A stretch of 64,000 nucleotides of DNA from Sphingobacterium kitahiroshimense (GTDB taxonomy: Bacteria > Bacteroidota > Bacteroidia > Sphingobacteriales > Sphingobacteriaceae). Shown one piece after another: positions 38,123 to 46,256 of the stretch (positions within the stretch are counted from its first letter, which is position 1; every line of letters starts with the position of its first letter). The stretch spans positions 5,394,001 through 5,458,000 of the forward strand of contig NZ_JAOQNK010000001.1 of the NCBI RefSeq assembly GCF_025961315.1, read 5' to 3'. A program made the position numbers and the translations under genes. Below the pieces are notes generated by a model that worked only from the letters and a program-made list of their open reading frames with translations, ran no database searches and was not told the DNA's origin.

Positions 38123-39874
38123 TTAAAATTGGTTGCATTTTGAATCTTTAACGTATGATTGGATCACTTTTACCGGCTGTTTTCCAAGGTTACGAAGTGA
38201 ATATGATCCTGTTGCAGCTGGAATGGCAAATGTCTCAACATAATTAAAAACTTCCCTCATACCATTTGAAGTTGTTAATTCCACAGCCTCCCCTTCAACA
38301 AGCATCAGAATATGACACTGATTTTTTGTTTCAATCGTTACCTCTTGGTCAAAGTCATAGCGTACGACATCATAAAAATGATCTTCATGTGTAGCTAAAT
38401 GAACTTTAGTTGTTTGATTATCAATTTTGTGGGAAACAGGTTTCGCAATTAACGTATCGTTGACCACTTGTCCTTTTCTTTCAAAATTAAGATTGTCAAA
38501 AGCACGGTCGATATTTAAAGGACGTGGTTTGCCATCCAAATCCGGTCTTACCCAATCATACATTTTAAAGGTGAAGTTGTATGGAGTCGCACTAATTTCT
38601 AAAACTAAATTATCGATACCAGATGAATGCACTGTACCATGCGGTATCAAGTATAAATCATGCTTTTTAGATTCAAATTTTTGAATATATTGATCTACCT
38701 CAATGGCTTCTCCGGTTTTAAAACTATGTTCTAAAGCACTTTGAAATTTATCTTTATTGATATCGTCTTGAAAACCTAGGTATACTTGTGCATCTCCTTT
38801 TCTGTCTACAATGTAATAGGTTTCATCTTGAGTAAAGTTTTCTCCAAATTGTGACTTTGCATACTTCGGGCTAGGGTGACACTGTATTGATAAATTTCCT
38901 CCATCAAAGGTATCTAAGAAATTAAATCTAATTGGGAAATCTACACCAAATCTTGGTTCAGCCAAGCCTAGGACATTTTTGCTTTCAGTGAACATCAATT
39001 GATCAAATGAAATTTCCAGAAGTAGATCATTAAATTTTAATGACAAGCCATTTTCTGGAACAATCATCTCGAAGGACCAGGCGTAGTTTTTTGCACTTTG
39101 ATCTATCCCTGTTAGATGATCTTTCATCCATTGTCCACCCCAAACACCAGATTCAAATGTAGGTTTTACTCTAAAATAATTGACAGACATTTGATGCAAG
39201 GTCTGTCTTAAATCAGATCCCTTTATCCAAGGTAATGTGTTGTCAGATTGCTGATCTGCCATGATTTCTATCCGAGATAGAATTGAATTTTTGTGGCTAT
39301 TTAACGCTTGCCAATCCACAAAATAATATCGTTTGTAAATCTGTTTTGGATCTTTTGAATTGCTGCATCCTAAGTTCCATGCTTTTCCAGCTCTCATGCG
39401 CTGAATTAGAACACTTTTAGGCAAATCAACATACATGATAGAAGCTTCATTATCTAAAAGAGCTGCTCCAGGTCCGTAAAAGATGATATACTCTTGGTTA
39501 TTTGCGAGCATATCATGGAATTTCGCTAATTTTTCAGCGTTAAAATAAGAAGATAATGGAAGAGGGGATTTTTTTCCAAATAAGGGATCATTTCCACCAA
39601 GATAAGGTGCTACCTGATTATTAATAATCTCTTCTGATAAAAGTGCCTCATCAATAGCGATGAAGCGTGGTTTAATGTCGTAATTTTTAAATTCTTTTGA
39701 AATCTCTCCAATGACAAATTTCCAATCTACACCAACAAAACCATCGATGATACGTATATTATTGTCGAGCAGTACACGAACTAATTTTTGAAATGAGCTT
39801 GAGATTTCACCTGTAGCAGGGAAAGCGGGCATAATATTGTACTGGCCTATTGCTGAGTCTTTAATGGTATGCAT
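38123..39874 (-). CDS. Class I mannose-6-phosphate isomerase-like enzyme fused to a kinase-like N-terminal domain
   Basis: A 583-residue cytoplasmic protein. The C-terminal part (about 245-583) is a cupin-type mannose-6-phosphate isomerase: GVWGGQWM, the metal-site strand LSIQCHPSPKYA (Gln331, His333), DETYYIVD, then LYLIPHGTVHSSG and the C-terminal cupin. The N-terminal part (about 20-240) resembles a uridine-kinase-like P-loop domain (IRIIDGFVGVDWKFVIGEIS, YVDLPKSVLIQRM, RYYFVDW), but the Walker A GxxGxGKS/T is absent, so it is probably non-catalytic. It would convert mannose-6-phosphate to fructose-6-phosphate. It lies between the sugar porter (41 bp) and a six-hairpin lipoprotein (17 bp), which supports mannoside use. 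Confidence 0.82.
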   Translation of the reverse strand: MHTIKDSAIGQYNIMPAFPATGEISSSFQKLVRVLLDNNIRIIDGFVGVDWKFVIGEISKEFKNYDIKPRFIAIDEALLSEEIINNQVAPYLGGNDPLFGKKSPLPLSSYFNAEKLAKFHDMLANNQEYIIFYGPGAALLDNEASIMYVDLPKSVLIQRMRAGKAWNLGCSNSKDPKQIYKRYYFVDWQALNSHKNSILSRIEIMADQQSDNTLPWIKGSDLRQTLHQMSVNYFRVKPTFESGVWGGQWMKDHLTGIDQSAKNYAWSFEMIVPENGLSLKFNDLLLEISFDQLMFTESKNVLGLAEPRFGVDFPIRFNFLDTFDGGNLSIQCHPSPKYAKSQFGENFTQDETYYIVDRKGDAQVYLGFQDDINKDKFQSALEHSFKTGEAIEVDQYIQKFESKKHDLYLIPHGTVHSSGIDNLVLEISATPYNFTFKMYDWVRPDLDGKPRPLNIDRAFDNLNFERKGQVVNDTLIAKPVSHKIDNQTTKVHLATHEDHFYDVVRYDFDQEVTIETKNQCHILMLVEGEAVELTTSNGMREVFNYVETFAIPAATGSYSLRNLGKQPVKVIQSYVKDSKCNQF

Positions 39875-39915
39875 ATTTAATTATTTTATTGAAATCTGTT
39901 GAATGTATAGCTAAC

Positions 39916-41238
39916 TTATTTACGGGCTTTATCTTTCCAATATTTCTCTATTTCTTCCAAGGGTTTACCCTTAGTTTCAGGTAAAAATAGGAGTACGGTT
40001 ATAAAGGCAATAGCGCAGAAGAATGCAAATAGCCAAAAGGTGTAGCGAGCTCCCCAAGCATCTAGGATGATGGGGGTCAATTGACCGATAATGGCATCTG
40101 AAATCCACATAACCAAGATACTGATACCCATGGCGCGCGCTCGGATGGAATTTGGGAAAATCTCTGAAGCAACTACAAATTTTAATGGACCAATAGAAAA
40201 GGCAAAGAAAAACATAAACGAAAGTATCGAAATGATTAAAGCCGTATTGTTAATCTCTTGATTTGTTGCAAATAGAAACCCGGTCACAATTAGGCTGAGG
40301 GTAGCCCCCAATGTTCCAAATACATATAGAGGTCTTCGTCCCCAGTTATCCACTTTCCATATTGCAAAGCATGTGAAAAGTACGTTTGCAAGACCAAAGA
40401 ACAATTGCGCATGATAGGAATTGCTCATCGAAATGCCCGAATCCAGAAGAATCGTCGGACCATAGTAAACAATGGCATTAATACCACTAAGTTGTGAGAA
40501 TAGCGGTAGGAGTAAACCCAGTAAGAATGCTTTTCTGTAAACCGGAGAAAAAAGGTCTTTTAGTTTTCCTTTTGTTTCAGGTGGGCTATTTTGTAAATTT
40601 TGGAGATTAAGTTTAGCACTTATTTCAGCTACCTCAGCATTTCTTCCAACTTTTAGTAACCAACGTGGGCTTTCTGGAACAAAGTATGCTCCAATAGAAA
40701 GTAATATTGCAGGTATTGCACCAACTAAGAACATAGTCCGCCACTGTCCATGAGTTTGTGAAGGAAGATGTTGAATAATCAGATAATTACTAATATAAGC
40801 GATCAGAATACCAAAAGTGATTGCCAGTTGATAGGAAGTCACGGCTCGGCCTCGAAATTGACTTGGGGATATCTCTGCAATGTATAGCGGAACAACGATA
40901 GAAGCAATGCCGACACCGATGCCACCAAGTCCACGAAAAAGAATAAGCATCATATAGCTCGTGCTTAGTCCACAGCCTATTGCTGATACTAAAAAGAGAA
41001 TAGATGCAACGATAAGCGCAGGCTTGCGGCCGTACTTATCGCTAAAGCTACCTGTAAAAATCACGCCCACTATACAGCCAATTAAAGCTGAACTGACAAA
41101 TATGCCTTCTTGATTTGGTGTTAATCCAAAAAATTGCTTTACTAAAGGTAATGCTCCTGCTATAACGGCCATATCAAATCCGAAAAGTAGCCCCCCTAGC
41201 GACACGATACATAGAATAAGGATGAAAAATTTATTCAT
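39916..41238 (-). CDS. Sugar-porter-family MFS transporter
   Basis: A 440-residue inner-membrane sugar:proton symporter with 12 predicted helices. Sugar-porter signatures are intact: GGLLFGFDMAVIAGALP in TM1, GSFSDKYGRKPALI after TM2, RGLGGIGVGIASIVVPLYIAE in TM4, PESPRWLLKVGR before the central loop, QLSGINAIVYYGPTIL in TM7 and PETKGKPLEEIE at the C-terminus. It is the first gene of an operon with the ManA-like and six-hairpin genes, and its promoter carries a GntR-type palindrome. Mannose or a short mannoside is the likely cargo by context. Confidence 0.92.
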   Translation of the reverse strand: MNKFFILILCIVSLGGLLFGFDMAVIAGALPLVKQFFGLTPNQEGIFVSSALIGCIVGVIFTGSFSDKYGRKPALIVASILFLVSAIGCGLSTSYMMLILFRGLGGIGVGIASIVVPLYIAEISPSQFRGRAVTSYQLAITFGILIAYISNYLIIQHLPSQTHGQWRTMFLVGAIPAILLSIGAYFVPESPRWLLKVGRNAEVAEISAKLNLQNLQNSPPETKGKLKDLFSPVYRKAFLLGLLLPLFSQLSGINAIVYYGPTILLDSGISMSNSYHAQLFFGLANVLFTCFAIWKVDNWGRRPLYVFGTLGATLSLIVTGFLFATNQEINNTALIISILSFMFFFAFSIGPLKFVVASEIFPNSIRARAMGISILVMWISDAIIGQLTPIILDAWGARYTFWLFAFFCAIAFITVLLFLPETKGKPLEEIEKYWKDKARK

Positions 41239-41256
41239 ATTAAGGTTTTATAATTA

Positions 41257-41303
41257 GTATGTATATACATACAAACATATATTTATTTTTTTAATAATGC
41301 AAA
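41257..41303 (-). promoter_or_regulatory. Promoter of the sugar-porter operon with GntR-type operator
   Basis: A minus-strand promoter: -33 TTTG (41303-41300), 20-bp spacer, -7 TATGTTTG (41279-41272). The perfect 16-bp palindrome GTATGTATATACATAC at 41257-41272 abuts the -7. Its 12-bp core ATGTATATACAT ends one base from the -7 element, the same spacing as at 43461. The palindrome lies between the divergent porter and GntR genes, so autoregulation is also possible. Confidence 0.75.
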
Positions 41304-41331
41304 AAATCTTACTTTAGCCTAAGTAATAAAT

Positions 41332-42069
41332 ATGATGAATCTTAAAATAGACCATAAAAGTCCGATACCATTACATATACAGGCCGAGAATTTGTTGCGT
41401 GAACTGATCAAGCAACCGGAATATATTGATGGGAAATTATTGCCAAATGAAATTGAACTGGCTAAGCGCTTGGCAATTTCACGTTCAACATTACGGCTGG
41501 CAATCAATAAGTTGGTTTACGAAGAGCTGTTAATCAGGAAGAAGGGGATAGGTACCAAGGTAGCAAGTGCTAAATTTAGTTCAAAGTCTAAAAATTGGTT
41601 AAGTTTCTCGCAAGAGATGAAAAATCGGGGTCTCGAGGTGAAAAATTTTGAACTTCATGTTAGTTGGGAAATTCCTGATAAAGCAGTTTCACAATTTTTT
41701 GATGTACCAGAAGATTTGAAGTTACTTAAATTAGAACGTTTGCGAGGTAAAAAAGACGATCCGTTTGTTTATTTTATCTCTTACTTCCATCCGCGTATTG
41801 GTTTGACCGGAGATGAAGATTTTAAACGTCCGCTTTATGAAATATTAGAAGCCGATTTTCATATTGTAGCCGATCTGTCTCAGGAAGAACTGGATGCGAT
41901 GGCAGCTAATAAATTTATCGCCGACAAGCTTGAAATAGCTATTGGTGCACCTATTTTGTCAAGGAAGAGATTTGTCTTTGATCAATCAGGAAGGCCTATT
42001 GAATACAATCTTGGATATTATCGTGCTGAGAGTTTTACGTATACCGTAGAAAGTAGACGCGATTATTAG
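41332..42069 (+). CDS. GntR-family (HutC/UTRA) transcriptional repressor
   Basis: A 245-residue regulator. The N-terminal winged helix (about 5-75) has SPIPLHIQAENLLRELI, LLPNEIELAKRLAISRSTLR and the wing IRKKGIGTKVA. A UTRA ligand-binding domain follows (about 95-240), with LKLLKLERLRGKKDDPFVYF and the closing RPIEYNLGYYRAESFTY. UTRA regulators sense sugar phosphates and other small metabolites. It is divergent from the sugar-porter operon with a perfect palindrome between them, and similar palindromes occur at two further promoters of this locus. I infer that it is the local repressor, relieved by a mannoside-derived metabolite. Confidence 0.93.
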   Translation: MMNLKIDHKSPIPLHIQAENLLRELIKQPEYIDGKLLPNEIELAKRLAISRSTLRLAINKLVYEELLIRKKGIGTKVASAKFSSKSKNWLSFSQEMKNRGLEVKNFELHVSWEIPDKAVSQFFDVPEDLKLLKLERLRGKKDDPFVYFISYFHPRIGLTGDEDFKRPLYEILEADFHIVADLSQEELDAMAANKFIADKLEIAIGAPILSRKRFVFDQSGRPIEYNLGYYRAESFTYTVESRRDY

Positions 42070-42076
42070 TATATAA

Positions 42077-42110
42077 AATGAATCTGGATAATTAATTATC
42101 CAGATTCATT
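42077..42110. terminator. Bidirectional terminator between gntR and six-hairpin paralogue B
   Basis: A perfect 16-bp inverted repeat, AATGAATCTGGATAAT (42077-42092) and ATTATCCAGATTCATT (42095-42110), with a 2-nt centre, between two convergent genes. Confidence 0.8.
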
Positions 42111-42123
42111 TGTAACAAAGTTT

Positions 42124-43434
42124 TTAGTTTTTATTTAAAGTTTCTTTAGCCCAATCGTTCATTAATAGAATCGCTTTGCTTAAAACTCCGGCAGAGCCTT
42201 TGAATTTACCAGAACCACTAGGAACATCATTTTTTCCATACCATTCGTAAAATCCTTTATTTTTGACCACTCGGTTTATCATCGGTTGAATCTCTTCATA
42301 GGCTTCTTTTGGATAGCCGTTTAATACTAATTGTTGTATCATTCTACCACCAAACCAGGTCCAGTCTCCACCATTTTGATAGGCGTAAGGTTTTGACATC
42401 CAGCCTTTGAAAAATCCTTCAGGATAGGTCGGATATAGTGTAAGGCCGATACTTGGCATGCCAGATAGACGTACATTTTCCAACATTTGATCATTGACTG
42501 TTTTAATTTCTTCTTTACTTAAAAGTCCCGATTCAATAGCTATGGCTGTTCCACCGTGGTAATGAATTTTATTCTCATCAAATCCTTCAGGCAGTGGCGA
42601 ATCTTTAGGATAAATATGCGGAATGAATTTTTGTTGTTTTTTATCCCAAAGGTGTTTCATGGTGTTGATCTCAATTTCCTTTTTCAGACTTTTCCATTCG
42701 TTTATTTTTTTTGCGTCGGGCATAATATCAATAAGTGTTTTTAGAGCAATGATGTACATGGCATTGTCGTAAACATCAATCGCTTCATTGGATAGATTAT
42801 TCCAGTCACAACCAAAATCATCATGTGGTTGGACATCTCCCCAGTCTGCGGTCATTGCTCCCCACAAGAGTTTATATTCTTTATTGTATCGCTCACGATG
42901 TAAATAATCCAGCATCAGTTGAATGCGGTCCTTTACAAGTATACCACCGATGTTTTCTTCAAGGATACTATGATCTTTTGTTTTTGTAATGTATTTGCCC
43001 AGAAGTTGAATAAGCGAGGTTTCTTGATCAGTCTCTACGGTATTCTTAAAGCCCACATGTTCAGGGTCGTTCTCCGAATAATAAGGAGTATCATCGTGCC
43101 AGGTGAAGTCTTTTTTCAAGACGTAACCATCAACCATTTCGCCGTTCTTTTGCTGCATCTTAAAGAATACTAAGATAGCTCCTCTTACCTCCTCTTTAGT
43201 ACGTTCTTCTAGTGCGGTTTCGATAAAAGTATTCAAGTCGCGCGCCCATATTTGCGAGTAGCCGCTTCCGGCATTGAAGCCTTCTTTAATGACCTGTCTC
43301 GCTAGGCTGTCAACAAAAGCTAATTTTTGATCAGCTAAAATAGTTTTTGCAAGTTCAATATCTTGACTTTTCTGTTTCGATGTGCAGCCTGCTAGCAGTA
43401 GCGCGAAAGTAAGGATCGGTATGCATCTTTTCAT
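42124..43434 (-). CDS. Six-hairpin glycosidase-fold lipoprotein, paralogue B
   Basis: A 436-residue lipoprotein (lipobox LLAGC, Cys17), a full-length paralogue of the gene at 36810. The same landmarks are seen: IWARDLNTFIETAL, KNTVETDQETSLIQ, LLWGAMTADWGDVQPHDD, HYHGGTAIAIESGLLS, QNGGDWTWFGGRMIQQL and KNKGFYEWYGK. Conserved acidic and Trp positions in both copies suggest both are active. It is transcribed alone from a promoter bearing the GntR-type palindrome, divergent from the GH92 gene. The exact family and bond specificity are unknown; an exo-acting mannoside hydrolase is a context guess. Confidence 0.76.
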   Translation of the reverse strand: MKRCIPILTFALLLAGCTSKQKSQDIELAKTILADQKLAFVDSLARQVIKEGFNAGSGYSQIWARDLNTFIETALEERTKEEVRGAILVFFKMQQKNGEMVDGYVLKKDFTWHDDTPYYSENDPEHVGFKNTVETDQETSLIQLLGKYITKTKDHSILEENIGGILVKDRIQLMLDYLHRERYNKEYKLLWGAMTADWGDVQPHDDFGCDWNNLSNEAIDVYDNAMYIIALKTLIDIMPDAKKINEWKSLKKEIEINTMKHLWDKKQQKFIPHIYPKDSPLPEGFDENKIHYHGGTAIAIESGLLSKEEIKTVNDQMLENVRLSGMPSIGLTLYPTYPEGFFKGWMSKPYAYQNGGDWTWFGGRMIQQLVLNGYPKEAYEEIQPMINRVVKNKGFYEWYGKNDVPSGSGKFKGSAGVLSKAILLMNDWAKETLNKN

Positions 43435-43460
43435 AACGGATTAAATTTTGGTTTATTCTT

Positions 43461-43506
43461 ATGTATATACATTCAAAAGTATAAAAAAACAATCTTTAAT
43501 TCCAAA
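43461..43506 (-). promoter_or_regulatory. Promoter of six-hairpin paralogue B with GntR-type operator
   Basis: A minus-strand promoter: -33 TTTG (43506-43503), 21-bp spacer, -7 TACTTTTG (43481-43474). The palindrome ATGTATATACAT is at 43461-43472, one base from the -7, the same geometry as at the sugar-porter promoter. Confidence 0.75.
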
Positions 43507-43604
43507 TTATCCTGCTTTAAATTGTTTGGTATTCATAATTTTACAATTATTCATATCTGTTTTTATTTTTTAATGCTTTATTTTTTGATCTTTAATTTTA
43601 CTCT

Positions 43605-43639
43605 ATGTCTATACATTTGAAATTTATTTTATAAGTTTG
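43605..43639 (+). promoter_or_regulatory. Promoter region of the GH92 gene with GntR-type operator
   Basis: ATGTCTATACAT at 43605-43616 is a one-base variant of the palindrome seen at the other two promoters. It ends 15 bp before -7 TAAGTTTG (43632-43639), so it covers the -33 region. The gene starts 22 bp later. Confidence 0.65.
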
Positions 43640-43661
43640 TGTGTAAACCTTATAAATAAAG

Positions 43662-45992
43662 ATGATAAAAAATATAATCATGTATTGCTGTGGAGTATTG
43701 ACCTTTATTACATGCTCTTACGCACAGCAAAAACAACATTTAACCCAATATGTTAAACCCAATATAGGTTCAGTTCATAGTCGGTATTTTTTTTATACTC
43801 CAGCGGCAGTGCCTTTTGGAATGGCTAAATTAGCACCTAGTACAGATGGTAGTTATGGAAATCGCTCCGGTTGGGAGGCTGTTGGTTATGATGATAGACA
43901 TCATTCAATAGCAGGATTTCCTCATTTTCATGAATTTCAAATCGGTGGAGTTGTCTTTGCACCAACGGTTGGGGAAATAAAAACCAATGCTGGTAAAGTG
44001 GATATGCCCCATAGTGGTTACCTTTCTTCTTTTGATAAAGTAGATGAATTTGCCACATCAGGATATTATCGTGTAAAATTAAAAGATTATGGTATTCAGG
44101 CAGAATTAACGGCCACAAAAAGGGTAGGTTTCCATAAATATACATTTCCTTCAACTGATTCAGCAAATGTAATTTTTGATATTGGTCATGTCATGGGGGA
44201 AAGCGGTCCTGTCATTGATGCTCAGGTTACTTATGATCAGCAACATGTATGGGGTTATGTGATAACAAGTCCGCTTTATGTACAGAAATATCAAAAAGGA
44301 GCCGATATAAAAATGTATTTTTTTGCTGAGATTGATAAATTGCCTGTCGCTTATGGTACCTTTCTAGATTCAGAAATTTTTGCGGATAAAAAAACGATAA
44401 AAGGTAAAGGAGCAGGTCTCTATTTACGCTTTAAGACCAAAAAAGGGGAAGCGATTGAACTAAAGACAGGTCTATCCTATACTTCGATTGAAAATGCTAA
44501 ATTGAACCTGCTTCAGGAAGCTAAAAAGTTAAATTTTGAAGAAGCTAAGAAGAATGCGATTCAGATTTGGGATGCCGAATTGGGGCGTGTTCTTGTTGAA
44601 GGGGGTAAAATTGAAGACCGGACTAAGTTCTATACAGCGCTTTATCATGCCTTATTGGGAAGAGGCTTAGCTAGTGATGTCAATGGTGCATATCCTAAGA
44701 ATGACGGTAGTATCGGACAGATTCCTTTAAATGGGAAAGGTATTCCGGTACATCATCATTATAATACTGATGCAATCTGGGGAGCTTTTTGGAATCTGAC
44801 ACAATTATGGTCTATTGCATATCCTGATTATTATAATGATTGGATCCAAAGTCAATTGCTCGTATATAAAGATGCAGGTTGGTTAGGAGATGGTATTGCT
44901 AATAGTAAATATGTGTCAGGTGTGGGTACTAATTTTACTGGTTTGGCAATCGCTGCCGCATATAATGTCGGAATCAGAAATTATGATGTTGACTTAGCCT
45001 ATCAGGCAGTTAGAAAAAATGAATTAGAATCTAAAGATCGGCTTCCGGGTGCAGGCAAATTGGATGTAGGGGTTTTTGTCGATAAGGGATACTCCCCTTA
45101 TATAAAAGATGAAACAGGTAATCCAGAGCTCTTAACCAATGGGTCTCCATTTGGTGCTTCGCATACCTTAGAGTATGCCTTTTCAGCAGCAGCAGCGGCA
45201 CAATTTGCCAAGTCTTTGAAACATGAGTCGGACTACAGTGTGCTCAATAAATTATCAGATGCATGGCGGACATTGTATGATCCTTCAACCAAATTTATGA
45301 GACCTAAGGATAGTGAAGGAAGATTCATTCAAAATTTTAATCCCTATGAATCATGGCGCGGTTTTCAGGAAGGAAATGCCTGGCAATACACTTTTTACGT
45401 TCCACACGTACCGCAGGAGTTAGTAAAACTTGTCGGCGAAGATTTGTTTAATCGACGTCTGGATAGCATCTTTACAATTTCGCAAAAGAATATCTTTGGA
45501 GGAGGTGCACATATTGATGCTTTTGCGGGGATTGAAAGCCTCTATAATCATGGTAATCAACCTAATTTACATATTTCCTGGTTGTTTTATTTCTCAGGAC
45601 GACCAGACCTGAGTCAGAAGTGGGTACGTGCAATCTGTAATGAATTCTATGGTACAGAAGCAATACACGGTTACGGTTTTGGACAAGATGAAGATCAGGG
45701 ACAATTGGGGGCCTGGTACGTCATGTCTAGCATAGGGTTGTTTGATGTAAGAAGCTTAACCAGTGAAAACCCATCTTTTCAAGTTGGGGCTCCTCTTTTT
45801 GATCGTATAACCATCTCGTTGCCTAAAACACTACGCAAAAATAAATTTGAGATCGAAGTTAAAAATCAAGATACAAGTAGGATATATCTGGATCAGATCC
45901 AATTGAATGGAAAGATCTTGTCTGGTCAGGAGTTGCCGTTTCAAGACTTGGTAAAAGGAGGGAAGATGAGTATTGTTTTAAAGAATAAATAA
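43662..45992 (+). CDS. GH92-family alpha-mannosidase
   Basis: A 776-residue secreted enzyme; GH92 proteins are calcium-dependent exo-alpha-mannosidases. A signal peptide ends near SYAQQ. The N-terminal beta-sandwich begins with the family opening LTQYVKPNIGSVHSRYFF and PAAVPFGMAKLAPST. GFPHFHEFQIGG and SGYYRVKLKDYGIQAELTAT also match. In the catalytic (alpha/alpha)6 part, HHHYNTDAIWGAFWNLTQLW and GQDEDQGQLGAWYVMSSIGLF correspond to the usual FWDT and ED.GQMSAWYVFSALG segments, with some divergence. It is divergent from six-hairpin paralogue B and shares the GntR-type operator. It should release terminal mannose from alpha-mannosides. Confidence 0.88.
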   Translation: MIKNIIMYCCGVLTFITCSYAQQKQHLTQYVKPNIGSVHSRYFFYTPAAVPFGMAKLAPSTDGSYGNRSGWEAVGYDDRHHSIAGFPHFHEFQIGGVVFAPTVGEIKTNAGKVDMPHSGYLSSFDKVDEFATSGYYRVKLKDYGIQAELTATKRVGFHKYTFPSTDSANVIFDIGHVMGESGPVIDAQVTYDQQHVWGYVITSPLYVQKYQKGADIKMYFFAEIDKLPVAYGTFLDSEIFADKKTIKGKGAGLYLRFKTKKGEAIELKTGLSYTSIENAKLNLLQEAKKLNFEEAKKNAIQIWDAELGRVLVEGGKIEDRTKFYTALYHALLGRGLASDVNGAYPKNDGSIGQIPLNGKGIPVHHHYNTDAIWGAFWNLTQLWSIAYPDYYNDWIQSQLLVYKDAGWLGDGIANSKYVSGVGTNFTGLAIAAAYNVGIRNYDVDLAYQAVRKNELESKDRLPGAGKLDVGVFVDKGYSPYIKDETGNPELLTNGSPFGASHTLEYAFSAAAAAQFAKSLKHESDYSVLNKLSDAWRTLYDPSTKFMRPKDSEGRFIQNFNPYESWRGFQEGNAWQYTFYVPHVPQELVKLVGEDLFNRRLDSIFTISQKNIFGGGAHIDAFAGIESLYNHGNQPNLHISWLFYFSGRPDLSQKWVRAICNEFYGTEAIHGYGFGQDEDQGQLGAWYVMSSIGLFDVRSLTSENPSFQVGAPLFDRITISLPKTLRKNKFEIEVKNQDTSRIYLDQIQLNGKILSGQELPFQDLVKGGKMSIVLKNK

Positions 45993-46054
45993 TTTTTTAG
46001 TTTCATCGTATATTTAGATTAAATCATTCCGCATAATATTAGATTGTCTTTTAT

Positions 46055-46103
46055 CCAAAAAAACAGCCCCAAAAATTGAAACATTTTGGGGCTGTTTTTT
46101 TGG
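46055..46103 (+). terminator. Strong terminator after the GH92 gene
   Basis: A perfect 20-bp stem, with arms at 46055-46074 and 46084-46103 (core CAGCCCC/GGGGCTG with A and T tracts) and a 9-nt loop. Confidence 0.9.
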
Positions 46104-46192
46104 ATATTAGAAATGATATCAGAGAAATAGAAAGTAATATTACTGATGATAGACATTCATAATATATTGCATGATAATCATATTTTTATCCA

Positions 46193-46223
46193 TTTATTAG
46201 ATTTGAATACTTGGTTACATTTG
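46193..46223 (+). promoter_or_regulatory. Candidate promoter of the GH2 gene
   Basis: TTTA at 46193-46196, 19-bp spacer, -7 TACATTTG at 46216-46223 (perfect TAnnTTTG), 33 bp before the start codon. No GntR-type palindrome is present here. Confidence 0.5.
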
Positions 46224-46256
46224 TAATAAGAGTTTAATTTATATTCACTGATTATT

